Assembly (NCBI GenBank): GCA_038260095.1 | Contig: JBBSOC010000025.1 | Location: 1 to 25,598, forward strand | Direction: 5' to 3' | Source of the DNA: QHCE01 sp038260095 | GTDB taxonomy: Bacteria; Actinomycetota; Actinomycetes; Mycobacteriales; QHCE01 | Length of the DNA: 25,598 nt | Part shown: positions 1 through 6,853 of the stretch, piece after piece | Layout: each line of letters starts with the position of its first letter | Numbering within the stretch: position 1 is the stretch's first letter | Made by a program: the position numbers and the translations under genes | The notes under the pieces: generated by a model | Database searches by the model: none | Told to the model about the DNA's origin: nothing | Seen by the model: the letters and a program-made list of their open reading frames with translations, nothing else

Positions 1-114
1 CAGTTCTGCGCGATACGCAGCTACCTATCCACCGCCGCCAAACACGGCCGGAACTTCTTTGACACCCTCGTCATGCTCGCCGACGGGCGCCCCTGGCTAC
101 CTGCGCATCCGTAA
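1..114 (+). CDS. IS66-family transposase, C-terminal fragment
   Basis: An open frame enters from the left edge and stops at the TAA at 112-114. The last residues include RSYLSTAAKHG and, near the end, GRPWLPAHP, the usual C-terminal pattern of IS66-type (TnpC) DDE transposases (RSY.STA.KHG...NPWLP). Only 37 codons are in the window, so the catalytic domain lies outside. An identical reverse-strand copy ends the window at 25509-25598. The family call rests on the C-terminal motif and on the element end beginning GTAA; no catalytic residues can be seen. Confidence 0.75.
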   Translation, partial: QFCAIRSYLSTAAKHGRNFFDTLVMLADGRPWLPAHP

Positions 115-141
115 TCACGGCACCGCGACCTGACCAGTTAC
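1..141 (+). mobile_element. Right end of an IS66-type element (left copy)
   Basis: Bases 25-141 match 25482-25598 perfectly in inverted orientation. Identity stops exactly after ...CAGTTAC at 141. Read inward from the boundary the end begins GTAACTGGTCAGG; IS66 ends typically start with GTAA. The eight bases after the boundary here (GTGTAATC) differ from the eight before the right copy (GAAAAAGG), so the two ends are not the two sides of one insertion. They are two separate insertions of the same element. Confidence 0.75.
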
Positions 142-180
142 GTGTAATCAATAGCGTTGTACGCCTCCAGCGCACTGTGT

Positions 181-1431
181 CTAGTTCCACAAAGCGCTGA
201 TGGGGAGGGCAGTGAGTCGGTCTCCAAATGAGAGTGGTCGGGCTCCGGTATAGAAAACGAATCCGTGGATAAAGCTCTCGCCGAGCGCGTCCCGAAGAGT
301 GATGAGGCCTTTGAAGTCTTTGAAGTCAACTGAATCTGTGGATTTGGCTTCTATGCCAAGAATTTTTCCATTTGCGCGTTCAACCACTACATCAACTTCA
401 GCGCCTTGGCTGACTCGCCAGTGATGCAGACTTACCGGAAAAGGTGCCCAGCTTGCTTGTTTGGCTACCTCGTTGACGATGAAGGATTCCACGAGCGACC
501 CTCGAGCAGGTGATACTCGTGCGGCAAGCCCGTCGGAGTCAACACCGAGGAGATGCGCAGCAAGCCCCGTATCCGTCACGTGAAGTTTAGGCCGATGAAC
601 TACTTTCGCCACCAGATTTCGTGACCAAGCTGGCAAGAACCGAACAAGAAATACGGTTTCCAGCAGATTTAGATAGCGACTTACCGTGGTGCGGTGAAGT
701 TGCAGATCACTTCCGGCCTTCACCGCGTTCAGCTCCTGAGCGGTACTAGCCGCAGCTAGATGAAGCAGCTGAGTTAGATTGCTGGGAGTCTCAATCTGAG
801 CCATTTCCCGCACATCAGTGTCGATGACCGCTGAAATATATGTGCGGTACCACTCGTTGCGGGAGCGTTCCGATTGCATGGCTATGGGTTCCGGGTAAGA
901 GCCTCGGCAGATGAGTTGAAAGTAGTCGTCGCGGACGTATTCGCTGGGCAGAGCAGATCTCAATGTTTCGGCTTGGGTAAAAGCGGTTGCAATGAATGAG
1001 CTGTTTGATCGCGACAGCTCTTGTTCAGCGAATGGCCACACTTCAACAATTCCAGCCCGTCCCGCCAGCGACTCCGTCAGGGATGGAGTCGACAAAAACC
1101 GAGTCGACCCGGCAAGGATGAATTGCCCCCGCGCTCCCCGTGAATCAACGGCACTCTTGATGGCAAGTACGAGATCGTCACCTCCCCGCTGGATCTCGTC
1201 GATCATCAGGGGTCGATTGCCTGCCGATATGAAAACTCCGGGATCTGCTCGGGATGCTGCCCGTAAAGCCTGGTCATCGAGGGTGAGATAGGTGCCACCG
1301 TAGCGATTCCCAAGCTGCTTGAGCAGCGTTGTCTTACCTGACTGTCGTGGACCGTTGATAATCAGGACCCGGAAACTTCCCAGAAACTCCTCGGCATGAG
1401 AAGCGATAAAACGAGGTACAAGCTCAGCCAT
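181..1431 (-). CDS. AAA ATPase with DUF4143 C-terminal domain
   Basis: 416 aa, the common length of the AAA_14 + DUF4143 family. Residues 27-35 (GPRQSGKTT) are the Walker A loop and LMIDEIQ around 75-81 is Walker B. The C-terminal third has the DUF4143 pattern with E-x-D-V-V-V-E followed by G-I-E-A-K, resembling a PD-(D/E)xK nuclease-fold core. The family is widespread, often mobile or horizontally acquired, and without an agreed role. GGAGA lies 8 nt before the ATG and supports this start. The gene has its own upstream repeat array (1451-1528) and is separated from the IS66 end by only 39 bp, so it sits in an accessory, rearranged segment. It is unlikely to be co-transcribed with the damaged Abi-like gene beyond read-through. 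Confidence 0.85.
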   Translation of the reverse strand: MAELVPRFIASHAEEFLGSFRVLIINGPRQSGKTTLLKQLGNRYGGTYLTLDDQALRAASRADPGVFISAGNRPLMIDEIQRGGDDLVLAIKSAVDSRGARGQFILAGSTRFLSTPSLTESLAGRAGIVEVWPFAEQELSRSNSSFIATAFTQAETLRSALPSEYVRDDYFQLICRGSYPEPIAMQSERSRNEWYRTYISAVIDTDVREMAQIETPSNLTQLLHLAAASTAQELNAVKAGSDLQLHRTTVSRYLNLLETVFLVRFLPAWSRNLVAKVVHRPKLHVTDTGLAAHLLGVDSDGLAARVSPARGSLVESFIVNEVAKQASWAPFPVSLHHWRVSQGAEVDVVVERANGKILGIEAKSTDSVDFKDFKGLITLRDALGESFIHGFVFYTGARPLSFGDRLTALPISALWN

Positions 1432-1450
1432 ATATTCGTTCTCCGACCAT

Positions 1451-1528
1451 CAACCGACATTTGAGAAGATAAGCAACCGACATACTAACACTCAGCAACC
1501 GACATTTGAGAGGAGATGGAACCGACAC
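1451..1528 (-). repeat. Four AACCGACA repeats at 22-23 bp spacing before the ATPase
   Basis: On the plus strand CAACCGACATTTGAGA occurs at 1451-1466 and 1496-1511, the core CAACCGACAT at 1474-1483, and a variant GAACCGACAC at 1519-1528. Start-to-start distances are 23, 22 and 23 bp, about two helical turns. The array lies immediately upstream of the minus-strand ATPase and overlaps the 3' end of the Abi-like frame. Regular phasing suggests cooperative protein binding, such as an operator or an iteron-like site. The binding factor is unknown. Confidence 0.7.
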
Positions 1529-2120
1529 AGATGGACCAGGCTTGTAGCCACCCCGTTTTGAAGGCTCTCGAGATTGGCTTCCTTGCCCACCGGTCACTTC
1601 GAGGGCGTTTGGGGTGCTGCTGTAGTCGGTTCAGGCTTCGCACTGACGGCAGGTCGAGCCGAGAGTTGGCTTTTCGGCGTGGCTGAAGTGGGAAGCTGCG
1701 GCTAAGAATTGGCTTCCAAAGTGTGCGGTCGTAGTGGCTGGAGACCAGGTAGCGCCAGAAGCCGAAACTCAGCTCGGCTACTACTCGGCCAGAAGTTTCC
1801 GGTTTACCTCGCTTGCCTGTTGTCGCACGTTGTCGAGCTGCTGCGATATCAACAAGCCGGTTCGGAGCCAAGAATCGGCCAGGGTCTAAGTACCACCGTG
1901 GCTCGCTGAACGTGCGGGAGCTCCAGACAGTTAACTGCTCATGCATCGTATTGCGAACTAGTACTTCAAGGTGAGCTATGTCAGCCCACAACGCGGCAGA
2001 GATCGCGTTGTTCCATTCATAGAGCGCAAGTGCGGCCGCATTGCCACAGGTCGCACGCCGATACGCGCCGAACCTCTCTTGTGACAAGCCTTTGGTGATT
2101 GCGGTCAAAGTTTTGCTCAT
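1485..2120 (-). CDS. Abi-like (Abi_2 / AbiD-AbiF) protein with aberrant C-terminus
   Basis: The ATG at 2120 (211 aa) is preferred over upstream codons because an AGAGGG box lies 7 nt before it. Residues about 10-130 match the actinobacterial Abi-like family, with RFGAYRRAT, ALALYEWNNAISAALWADI, HLEVLVRN, and later VVAELSFGFWRYLVS and LWKPILSRSFP. This family contains HEPN-type RNases associated with abortive phage defence. Its usual C-terminal RN-x-x-A-HHE catalytic signature is not recognisable. After LDLPSVRSLNRL the sequence becomes QQHPKRPRSDRW and ends inside the AACCGACA repeat array. No alternative frame restores the motif. The protein is therefore probably inactive, or an eroded gene cut by the neighbouring insertion. 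Confidence 0.6.
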   Translation of the reverse strand: MSKTLTAITKGLSQERFGAYRRATCGNAAALALYEWNNAISAALWADIAHLEVLVRNTMHEQLTVWSSRTFSEPRWYLDPGRFLAPNRLVDIAAARQRATTGKRGKPETSGRVVAELSFGFWRYLVSSHYDRTLWKPILSRSFPLQPRRKANSRLDLPSVRSLNRLQQHPKRPRSDRWARKPISRAFKTGWLQAWSICVGSISSQMSVAEC

Positions 2121-2190
2121 GTCGCACCCTCTGGTACACTTCGAAGGAACGCCCCGGTCGCCGCTGCTCTGCACGCCGCCGGGGTTTCGC
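2121..2190 (-). ncRNA. Possible structured leader upstream of the Abi-like gene
   Basis: Just before the Abi-like start, on the same strand, CCCCGG at 2179-2184 can pair with CCGGGG at 2152-2157, with 21 nt between. CGTTCCTTCGAAGTG and AGAGGG follow before the ATG. Structured RNAs (the abiF motif) have been described next to Abi-type genes in actinobacteria, and position and strand agree. The match is by context and by one six-pair stem only, so this is a weak candidate. Confidence 0.22.
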
Positions 2191-2500
2191 CTTGTTTGCT
2201 GCGCTGGCCGACGTGTGCGTCGCATTACAGAAGCCGAACATATGCACGACTATGTACGGTGCATACGACAAATTCAGCTTCTTCTGGCACTGCATTGAGG
2301 ATTAGAGCGTAAAGGCTCGTTAGCTGGGGACCAGCATGGCTGAGTTCGCTGGAGGAGCCAAGTCGGAAGAGACGCGCCGAATCGGTTGGATTCGCTTCGT
2401 TTAATTCTTGGGCATGCAGAACGCGGTGAGACGTTACGGTTCGCTACATTGGGCTAGGCACGAGGAGATCTTCGAGATCTAGAATATAGCTGCACGGGCT
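2191..2500. other. Intergenic gap upstream of the Abi-like gene, downstream of GH18
   Basis: No credible gene; the short open frames here have no start signals and resemble nothing known. One inverted repeat is visible: TATGCAC at 2241-2247 and GTGCATA at 2259-2265, separated by 11 bp. It could be an operator for the minus-strand Abi-like gene. GAGATCT also occurs twice around 2466-2481. No promoter or terminator can be assigned with confidence. Confidence 0.4.
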
Positions 2501-3463
2501 TCAAACGGCTGCGCTTCCTGCAACTGCTCGGCGCAACGGTTGCAGTCTGAGGTCAGTTTTTGCCGTTTTTAGGTTTCCAATCTCCCAGCATAATGTGCCC
2601 AAAAGACCTTTAGTCTTTGCCAGTTTCACTTTGGTTTGCACGTTTTCGACGGTTTTATCGACATAATCAGCAGACAGCCCGATGCCGAGGATCAATTTGT
2701 GCGCCGGAACACCAGCGCTGGTGTAAGCAGAAACTTGATCTAAGCCATCAAACCGGAAGCTCATCAGGTTGACTGAATCGACTGACGCGTAGAGTTGAGC
2801 AACAATCGGCGGCGGAATTTGACCGGTGTCCACATCGACCGAGAGATAGGAAACGGGAGACAACACATTCAACATGCCGCGGAGCTCTTGAATTAAAGCA
2901 ATGTAGTCACCCTGATGCTCGGGCACCTGCTCTTCCCAGTCAATGTCCACACCGTCGTAGCCGTATGTTTGCATGGTGTTAATAATGTTGCGGACGAAAG
3001 TGGCGCGGTGTCTGTTGCCAGCGGCGCCCACAAACCCTGTTCCCTGACCTTCGCCGCCGATGGTGAGGTTGATCTTCTTCCCAGCCATATGCGCGGCCGT
3101 TACTTGTGCTCGAGCGTTTTCAGCGCTCTGCATGTCATTAATACCGACTCCACCATCGGCTGAGGGATACATCCCGAAGGACATGATTGTGGTGAATGCG
3201 GAGTAATCCACCTCGGTTACTGGGGTTTTATTCATTTCCCAACCAGGGTAATAGCCCATGGAAATGAACGCCGGCGAATTTAGTGGCGCCTTGGCTGCTG
3301 CCGCTTGGGTAGCTAGGGGGCGCAGTTCGTTGGAGGGCGAGGGCACCACCGTTGAAGCAGCCCCGAAAGGGGCACTTTGCGACGCATCGGAAATGCTGGG
3401 GTGGATGACTAATACCGCCAAAGTGGCTAGTGGCGCTAGCAGCCACCGTATTCGGCTGACCAT
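2501..3463 (-). CDS. Secreted glycoside hydrolase family 18 protein
   Basis: 320 aa from the ATG at 3463, chosen because GAGG lies 5 nt upstream and the product then starts with a classical signal peptide (MVSRIRWLLAPLATLAVLVI). The upstream frame would put the signal sequence internally. GYYPGWE near residue 70 is the first beta strand of the GH18 barrel. DGVDIDWEE at about 170-178 is the DxxDxDxE active site with the catalytic acid Glu at about 177. A tryptophan near the end (GTLCWEIGNL) is typical of the last barrel strand. Members hydrolyse beta-1,4-GlcNAc linkages (chitin, N-glycans or peptidoglycan-like substrates); the true substrate cannot be inferred. In a host-associated actinobacterium an EndoS-like glycan hydrolase is one option. 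It stands alone, divergent from peptidase E. Confidence 0.85.
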   Translation of the reverse strand: MVSRIRWLLAPLATLAVLVIHPSISDASQSAPFGAASTVVPSPSNELRPLATQAAAAKAPLNSPAFISMGYYPGWEMNKTPVTEVDYSAFTTIMSFGMYPSADGGVGINDMQSAENARAQVTAAHMAGKKINLTIGGEGQGTGFVGAAGNRHRATFVRNIINTMQTYGYDGVDIDWEEQVPEHQGDYIALIQELRGMLNVLSPVSYLSVDVDTGQIPPPIVAQLYASVDSVNLMSFRFDGLDQVSAYTSAGVPAHKLILGIGLSADYVDKTVENVQTKVKLAKTKGLLGTLCWEIGNLKTAKTDLRLQPLRRAVAGSAAV

Positions 3464-3780
3464 CAGCACCTCGGCTGCCTCCAACCAACTTGGCTTTTGT
3501 GTATTGACGGTACTCCAAATTCCGATGAGCGATGAGGTTGCTTCACTGCACTTGCGCCATAAGCTCATCGGGCATATTTACCGGACACATGCAAGGCCTA
3601 GTGCTCCAGCTACCAATCTCGGTGTCTCGGTGATCCTGAGAGCGGATTCTCAAATGATCAGATGCAAGGGTTCTGTGAATGGATGGGAGCCAACGCCCCA
3701 GTAGGCCGCTGTGACCGCGAAAATCGCCGTCCTTGTAGCGCTCTGGAGGCGGGATGTCGGTGTGTGGATAGCATGCCGAC
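3464..3780. other. Divergent intergenic region between GH18 and peptidase E
   Basis: No gene is supported in these 317 bp. They must hold the GH18 promoter on the minus strand, where no clear -35/-10 pair is seen, and the peptidase E promoter on the plus strand (box at 3769-3774). Confidence 0.5.
3769..3774 (+). promoter_or_regulatory. TAGCAT -10 box, leaderless start of peptidase E
   Basis: TAGCAT lies 6 nt before the ATG at 3781, the spacing expected if transcription begins at the A of the start codon. There is no Shine-Dalgarno sequence at normal distance. The nearest GGAGG is more than 30 nt upstream. Confidence 0.5.
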
Positions 3781-4512
3781 ATGAGTGAGCGCACACCGAC
3801 GATTCTGGCCGCCTCTGGCGGGTTTCGGCGAGGGGAGCGAACGCAGCTACTCCCCGGGCCGCTGCTGTGGCACAGCTTCGAGCTTGCCGGTGCGCCGCGT
3901 CGGCCAAAACTCTGTCACATGGGCACTGCCTCCGGCGATCAGCAGCATTGGAAGGCCTGGATCAGCGACGCCTTCACCGGTACTGACGTATCTGTGACCC
4001 ACCTTGACCTGTTTCCCATGCCGAGTGTGGCGGACATGCGGGCTCATCTGCTTGCCCAAGACGTGGTGTGGGTCGGCGGCGGCAGCGTCGCCGGTCTGCT
4101 GGCGATGTGGCGCCTGCACGGCCTAGACGAGATTTTCCATGAGGTTTGGCAGGCCGGCGTGGTGCTTGGGGGAGTGTCGGCCGGTTCCATCTGTTGGCAC
4201 AGCGGCGGAGTCACCGATTCGTTCGGACCTACGCTGCGGCCGGTCACCAACGGCTTGGGTTTCCTGCCCCACGCTAACGGCGTGCACTACGACAGCGAGG
4301 CGCAGCGCCGGCCGCTGCTGCAGCGACTGGTAGCGCACGGCGAGTTGCCAGACGCCTACGCTACCGACGATGGCGTTGGCCTGCTGTATCACGGCACGGA
4401 GTTCGTGGAGGCGCTATCGGAGCGGCCAGAAGTGGGCGCCTCTCGCGTCATTCAGAGCGCCGATGCGGCGATCGAGACCCGGATCGAACCTCGTTTGCTA
4501 CCACTTCGCTAA
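3781..4512 (+). CDS. pepE: Peptidase E, S51-family dipeptidase-like
   Basis: 243 aa, the normal length for the family. Peptidase E is a cytoplasmic serine peptidase of the class I glutamine-amidotransferase fold that cleaves Asp-Xaa dipeptides. VVWVGGGS at about 95-102 is the conserved glycine-rich turn. GVSAGSICW at 131-139 carries the nucleophile Ser133 in a nucleophile elbow, and His169 in NGVHYDSE is the likely catalytic His. The start is supported by the TAGCAT box 6 nt upstream (leaderless). The gene is monocistronic, divergent from GH18, and followed by a 490-bp non-coding stretch. Actinobacterial homologues are often annotated only as Type 1 glutamine amidotransferase-like; the SAGS motif favours peptidase. 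Confidence 0.85.
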   Translation: MSERTPTILAASGGFRRGERTQLLPGPLLWHSFELAGAPRRPKLCHMGTASGDQQHWKAWISDAFTGTDVSVTHLDLFPMPSVADMRAHLLAQDVVWVGGGSVAGLLAMWRLHGLDEIFHEVWQAGVVLGGVSAGSICWHSGGVTDSFGPTLRPVTNGLGFLPHANGVHYDSEAQRRPLLQRLVAHGELPDAYATDDGVGLLYHGTEFVEALSERPEVGASRVIQSADAAIETRIEPRLLPLR

Positions 4513-4848
4513 CCGAAAGGTCTGACCGGCGCAGCTGGACCTTGTTAGTCTGAAGGGACAGCGCGGGTGCCGCTAGGAAATGGTGATCGCATGGCAGATC
4601 GCCGACCAACGCCGCCATCTCACAAAATCCCTGGGTCTACCTGCGCAAAGTGGCCTCAGTGATAATCCAGCAGTGCTTCGCCGAGCGGGCTATGCATCGC
4701 CTAAGGGGGGTCTGACCCTAGCTCAACACACCAGTAAGGCAGTTTCACAACGTCTCCAACCTGGCAACTAGCCTCGGGTAAGTGGTTCATCCTGAAAACG
4801 TGTCCAAGTTTCCGACAGCTTTCTATGCCACCGTGTCGTAACGACATG
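4513..4848. other. Non-coding stretch between peptidase E and the repeat copy
   Basis: A 63-codon frame at 4580-4771 has no ribosome site, no recognisable motif and no neighbour logic, so it is not called as a gene. TGTCGT-A-ACGACA near 4834-4846 is a short odd palindrome. Nothing else is seen. Confidence 0.4.
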
Positions 4849-4964
4849 TGCACGATTGCAAGCTACTGCCCTCATAGTCGATGAAGTGACCAGGTCAGCA
4901 GCGGCGCATTTTTGCCAAGTTCTCCTAACTTGGCAAAAATTTTTATGGTGCACCACCTCGCAAG
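4849..4964 (+). repeat. Dispersed hairpin repeat, copy A
   Basis: This 116-bp segment matches 23060-23169 in the same orientation at about 83 of 102 aligned positions. Shared blocks include GTCGATGAAG, GACCAGGTCAGC and TTTTTGCCAAGTT. The centre (4908-4940) is a perfect hairpin: 14-bp arms starting ATTTTTGCCAAGTT around a 5-nt loop, CTCCT. GTGCAC occurs near both ends. It lies just upstream of the PIG-L promoter and could be a small non-autonomous mobile repeat or a regulatory hairpin. Confidence 0.75.
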
Positions 4965-4989
4965 GCGGTGCAGATGGCAATCGGCTCAG

Positions 4990-4995
4990 TAGAAT
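4990..4995 (+). promoter_or_regulatory. TAGAAT -10 box, leaderless start of PIG-L gene
   Basis: TAGAAT is a near-consensus actinobacterial -10 box ending 7 nt before the ATG at 5003. No purine-rich ribosome site lies between. This decides the start at 5003 rather than the upstream ATG at 4856, which would place the hairpin repeat inside the coding frame. Confidence 0.65.
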
Positions 4996-5002
4996 TGTCG
5001 AT

Positions 5003-5755
5003 ATGAGCCTTCCGCTTTCAGTAATTCCCGCTACCGATGTTGAGCGAGTGCTCGCCGTGGCGGCCCATCCCGATGACATCGACTTTGGTTCTGCCGGCAC
5101 GATTGCCGGCTGGACGCAGGCCGGCATTGAGGTGGCCTATTGCATCGTCACCCGCGGCGACGCTGGCGGATTCGACGATCGGCCGCGCGAGCAGATGCCT
5201 GTAGTACGGGAAGCCGAGCAGCGAGCCGCCGCGGCTGAGGTCGGCGTGAAAGACGTGTGTTTCCTGGACGGCTACTCCGATGGCGCGGTGTACGTCACTC
5301 ATGAGCTGCGCCGCGATTTGACCCGTGAGATTCGCCGGTTTCGGCCGCAGCGGATCGTTGGGCCGTCTCCGCTACGCAACTGGGAGCGGATAGCGCCCAG
5401 CCATCCAGATCACCTCGCGGTGGGGGAGGCGCTGATGTGCGCGGTGTATCCCGACGCGCGCAATAGATTCGCCCATCCGGAGCTACTGGCAGTCGAAGGT
5501 CTAGATGAATGGACGGTGCCGGAGGTGTGGTTGTCCGGTGGCCCTAGCTCTGACCACGCTGTTGACATCACTGACATATTTGACGTGAAGCTCGCGGCAC
5601 TTCGCGCCCACGTCAGTCAAGTCTCGCACCTTGGTTCTAGCGGCACAGATTCGCTAGAGGACATGCTCCTCGGCATGCTGGGCGCGAATGCGGCCGAGGC
5701 GGGTATGCCTCTTGGAAGGCTCGCCGAGGCGTTCACGGTGATCTCCACCCTCTAA
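5003..5755 (+). CDS. PIG-L (LmbE) family zinc deacetylase
   Basis: 250 aa from the ATG at 5003. AHPDDIDFG at 21-29 is the zinc-binding AHPDDxxxG motif (His22, Asp25), and PSHPDHLAVG at about 132-141 supplies the second histidine motif (PxHxDH). Enzymes of this fold remove acetyl groups from N-acetylglucosaminyl substrates. In mycolata two relatives, MshB and Mca, act in mycothiol synthesis and detoxification. At about 250 aa without insertions this looks more like a generic LmbE-type member than either, so no symbol is given. A link to mycothiol would fit the mycoredoxin elsewhere in the window but is inference. It is convergent with the HepT gene across 61 bp. Confidence 0.85.
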   Translation: MSLPLSVIPATDVERVLAVAAHPDDIDFGSAGTIAGWTQAGIEVAYCIVTRGDAGGFDDRPREQMPVVREAEQRAAAAEVGVKDVCFLDGYSDGAVYVTHELRRDLTREIRRFRPQRIVGPSPLRNWERIAPSHPDHLAVGEALMCAVYPDARNRFAHPELLAVEGLDEWTVPEVWLSGGPSSDHAVDITDIFDVKLAALRAHVSQVSHLGSSGTDSLEDMLLGMLGANAAEAGMPLGRLAEAFTVISTL

Positions 5756-5816
5756 GTCCTCGCCGAGGTCCACGATCGGGATTGCCCCCTGATCACCCTT
5801 GCCTCGTACCTGGTCC

Positions 5817-6281
5817 TCAGCGAGAGTGTTCCTCGCCTTCGCTGGTGGCTGCCAAGCCACTGAGATGCTCTGCCACTTCGGTCAGATAACGGCCATAACC
5901 CTGCTGCGCAGATGGCACACTACGTGCCACGTCAGCTAGCTCGATATGAACGTATTCGTGAATTAACACATTGCGCATACCAGCGCTAGGTGCCAGTTCC
6001 GCGGCCAATGCGCCGGAGATCATCCCCACCTTGGCCGCAAGGTAGAACGATTCCTTGTAGGAAGTTGCGGTGAGTCCAAGTGCTGCAGCGACATGATTGT
6101 TGATCGCCACAGCCAACTCAACCAGCTGCGTGAGTATTCGCTCCACGCCATGCCGCACCAGGCGATCTGTCTCCAACCGCGCAGAGGTGACCTCGCCCAG
6201 ACGCGCCAGATCACCCAGTAGCTCTGCCATGGCCCGTAGCTTCTCGCTCACCACGTCTTCGCTCAATCGGCGCGGTGTCAT
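5817..6281 (-). CDS. hepT: HepT-like HEPN ribonuclease toxin
   Basis: 154 aa. RNVLIHEY at 103-110 is the HEPN/HepT signature R-x4-H-x-Y (Arg103, His108, Tyr110) of the DUF86 family. HepT toxins cleave RNA. In characterised pairs the MntA partner neutralises HepT by adding AMP groups to the tyrosine of this motif, which is present here. The ATG at 6281 overlaps the stop of the upstream mntA-like gene by 4 bp (ATGA), so translation is coupled and the antitoxin is made first. The helical all-alpha composition agrees with the family. All key residues are intact, so the toxin is probably functional. Confidence 0.85.
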   Translation of the reverse strand: MTPRRLSEDVVSEKLRAMAELLGDLARLGEVTSARLETDRLVRHGVERILTQLVELAVAINNHVAAALGLTATSYKESFYLAAKVGMISGALAAELAPSAGMRNVLIHEYVHIELADVARSVPSAQQGYGRYLTEVAEHLSGLAATSEGEEHSR

Positions 6282-6742
6282 CGAAGCACCGACCCTTCTG
6301 CCATGAGCTCCAGGTCAGCTCGACGCAGCGCGGCAGTGTCCATCCGCTGGGTGGAAGCAGCCATCTGCATCCGGGCATACATCGCGGGCTCCGCCTCAAA
6401 AAGTGGCACCCCCATGCTCAGCGCCTGATCTTTGGCAACAACACTAGCTCGATTGAGAACCATCACGTCAACTCGGTCGAAAAGCGTCAGATCCATGAGG
6501 TCGTTAACGACATCGATCAGCATGGTGGATCCGGTTTTTATCGCGCCGGGATCGAAGAAAACCGCGATGTCGAGATCACGGGGCGGCAGAGTCGCGGTTG
6601 ATGGTTCATCGCCGGTGACTTCTTGATACACCACACTGCCGAACACCGTGACAAGAAGTATGCGGTGTCGATCACACAACGCGGCCAGCATGCCGCTTTC
6701 CGCGGCAGCTCGAAGCCTCGCGTAAGCAATCTGTGCAGTCAT
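6278..6742 (-). CDS. mntA: MntA-like nucleotidyltransferase antitoxin
   Basis: 154 aa from the ATG at 6742, chosen for the AGGA box 7 nt upstream; a longer in-frame start at 6877 would cross the divergent promoter region. VFGS at 33-36 and DLD at 56-58 form the minimal nucleotidyltransferase motif, with a third acidic residue Asp92 in RVDVMVLN. The spacing between GS and DxD is 19 residues instead of the usual about 10, because of the insert EVTGDEPSTATLPPR. MntA-type antitoxins AMPylate HepT. The gene is first in the pair, overlaps hepT by 4 bp, and is preceded by a TAAAAT box and tandem TACCGCCAAA repeats that may be its operator. Confidence 0.82.
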   Translation of the reverse strand: MTAQIAYARLRAAAESGMLAALCDRHRILLVTVFGSVVYQEVTGDEPSTATLPPRDLDIAVFFDPGAIKTGSTMLIDVVNDLMDLTLFDRVDVMVLNRASVVAKDQALSMGVPLFEAEPAMYARMQMAASTQRMDTAALRRADLELMAEGSVLR

Positions 6743-6795
6743 TGAACTGTCCTGCGTTTTCTCCAGTAGTGGGCATGTAATTTTATGGTACGTGA

Positions 6796-6819
6796 TACCG
6801 CCAAAGCTGTACCGCCAAA
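6796..6819. promoter_or_regulatory. Tandem TACCGCCAAA repeats in the mntA / M16 divergent region
   Basis: TACCGCCAAA occurs exactly at 6796-6805 and 6810-6819, a 14-bp period. On the minus strand the repeats precede a TAAAAT sequence around 6780-6785 that could be the mntA -10 box. They lie between mntA and the M16 promoter. Tandem operators with autorepression by the antitoxin complex are common in toxin-antitoxin loci; binding here is inferred. Confidence 0.45.
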
Positions 6820-6841
6820 CCATTGCCCAGCGGTCGGCGGA

Positions 6842-6847
6842 TACGAT
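6842..6847 (+). promoter_or_regulatory. TACGAT -10 box, leaderless GTG start of M16 operon
   Basis: TACGAT ends 6 nt before GTG at 6854. This spacing recurs at several genes in the window and supports the GTG rather than the ATG at 6785 as the start. Confidence 0.5.
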
Positions 6848-6853
6848 CCTCAT

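Noticed and set aside
4580..4771. 63-codon plus-strand frame after peptidase E
   Set aside because: No ribosome site or -10 box, no motif, composition not like neighbouring genes.
4856..5002. Upstream extension of the PIG-L gene from ATG 4856
   Set aside because: It would translate the dispersed hairpin repeat; a TAGAAT box directly before 5003 gives a better start.
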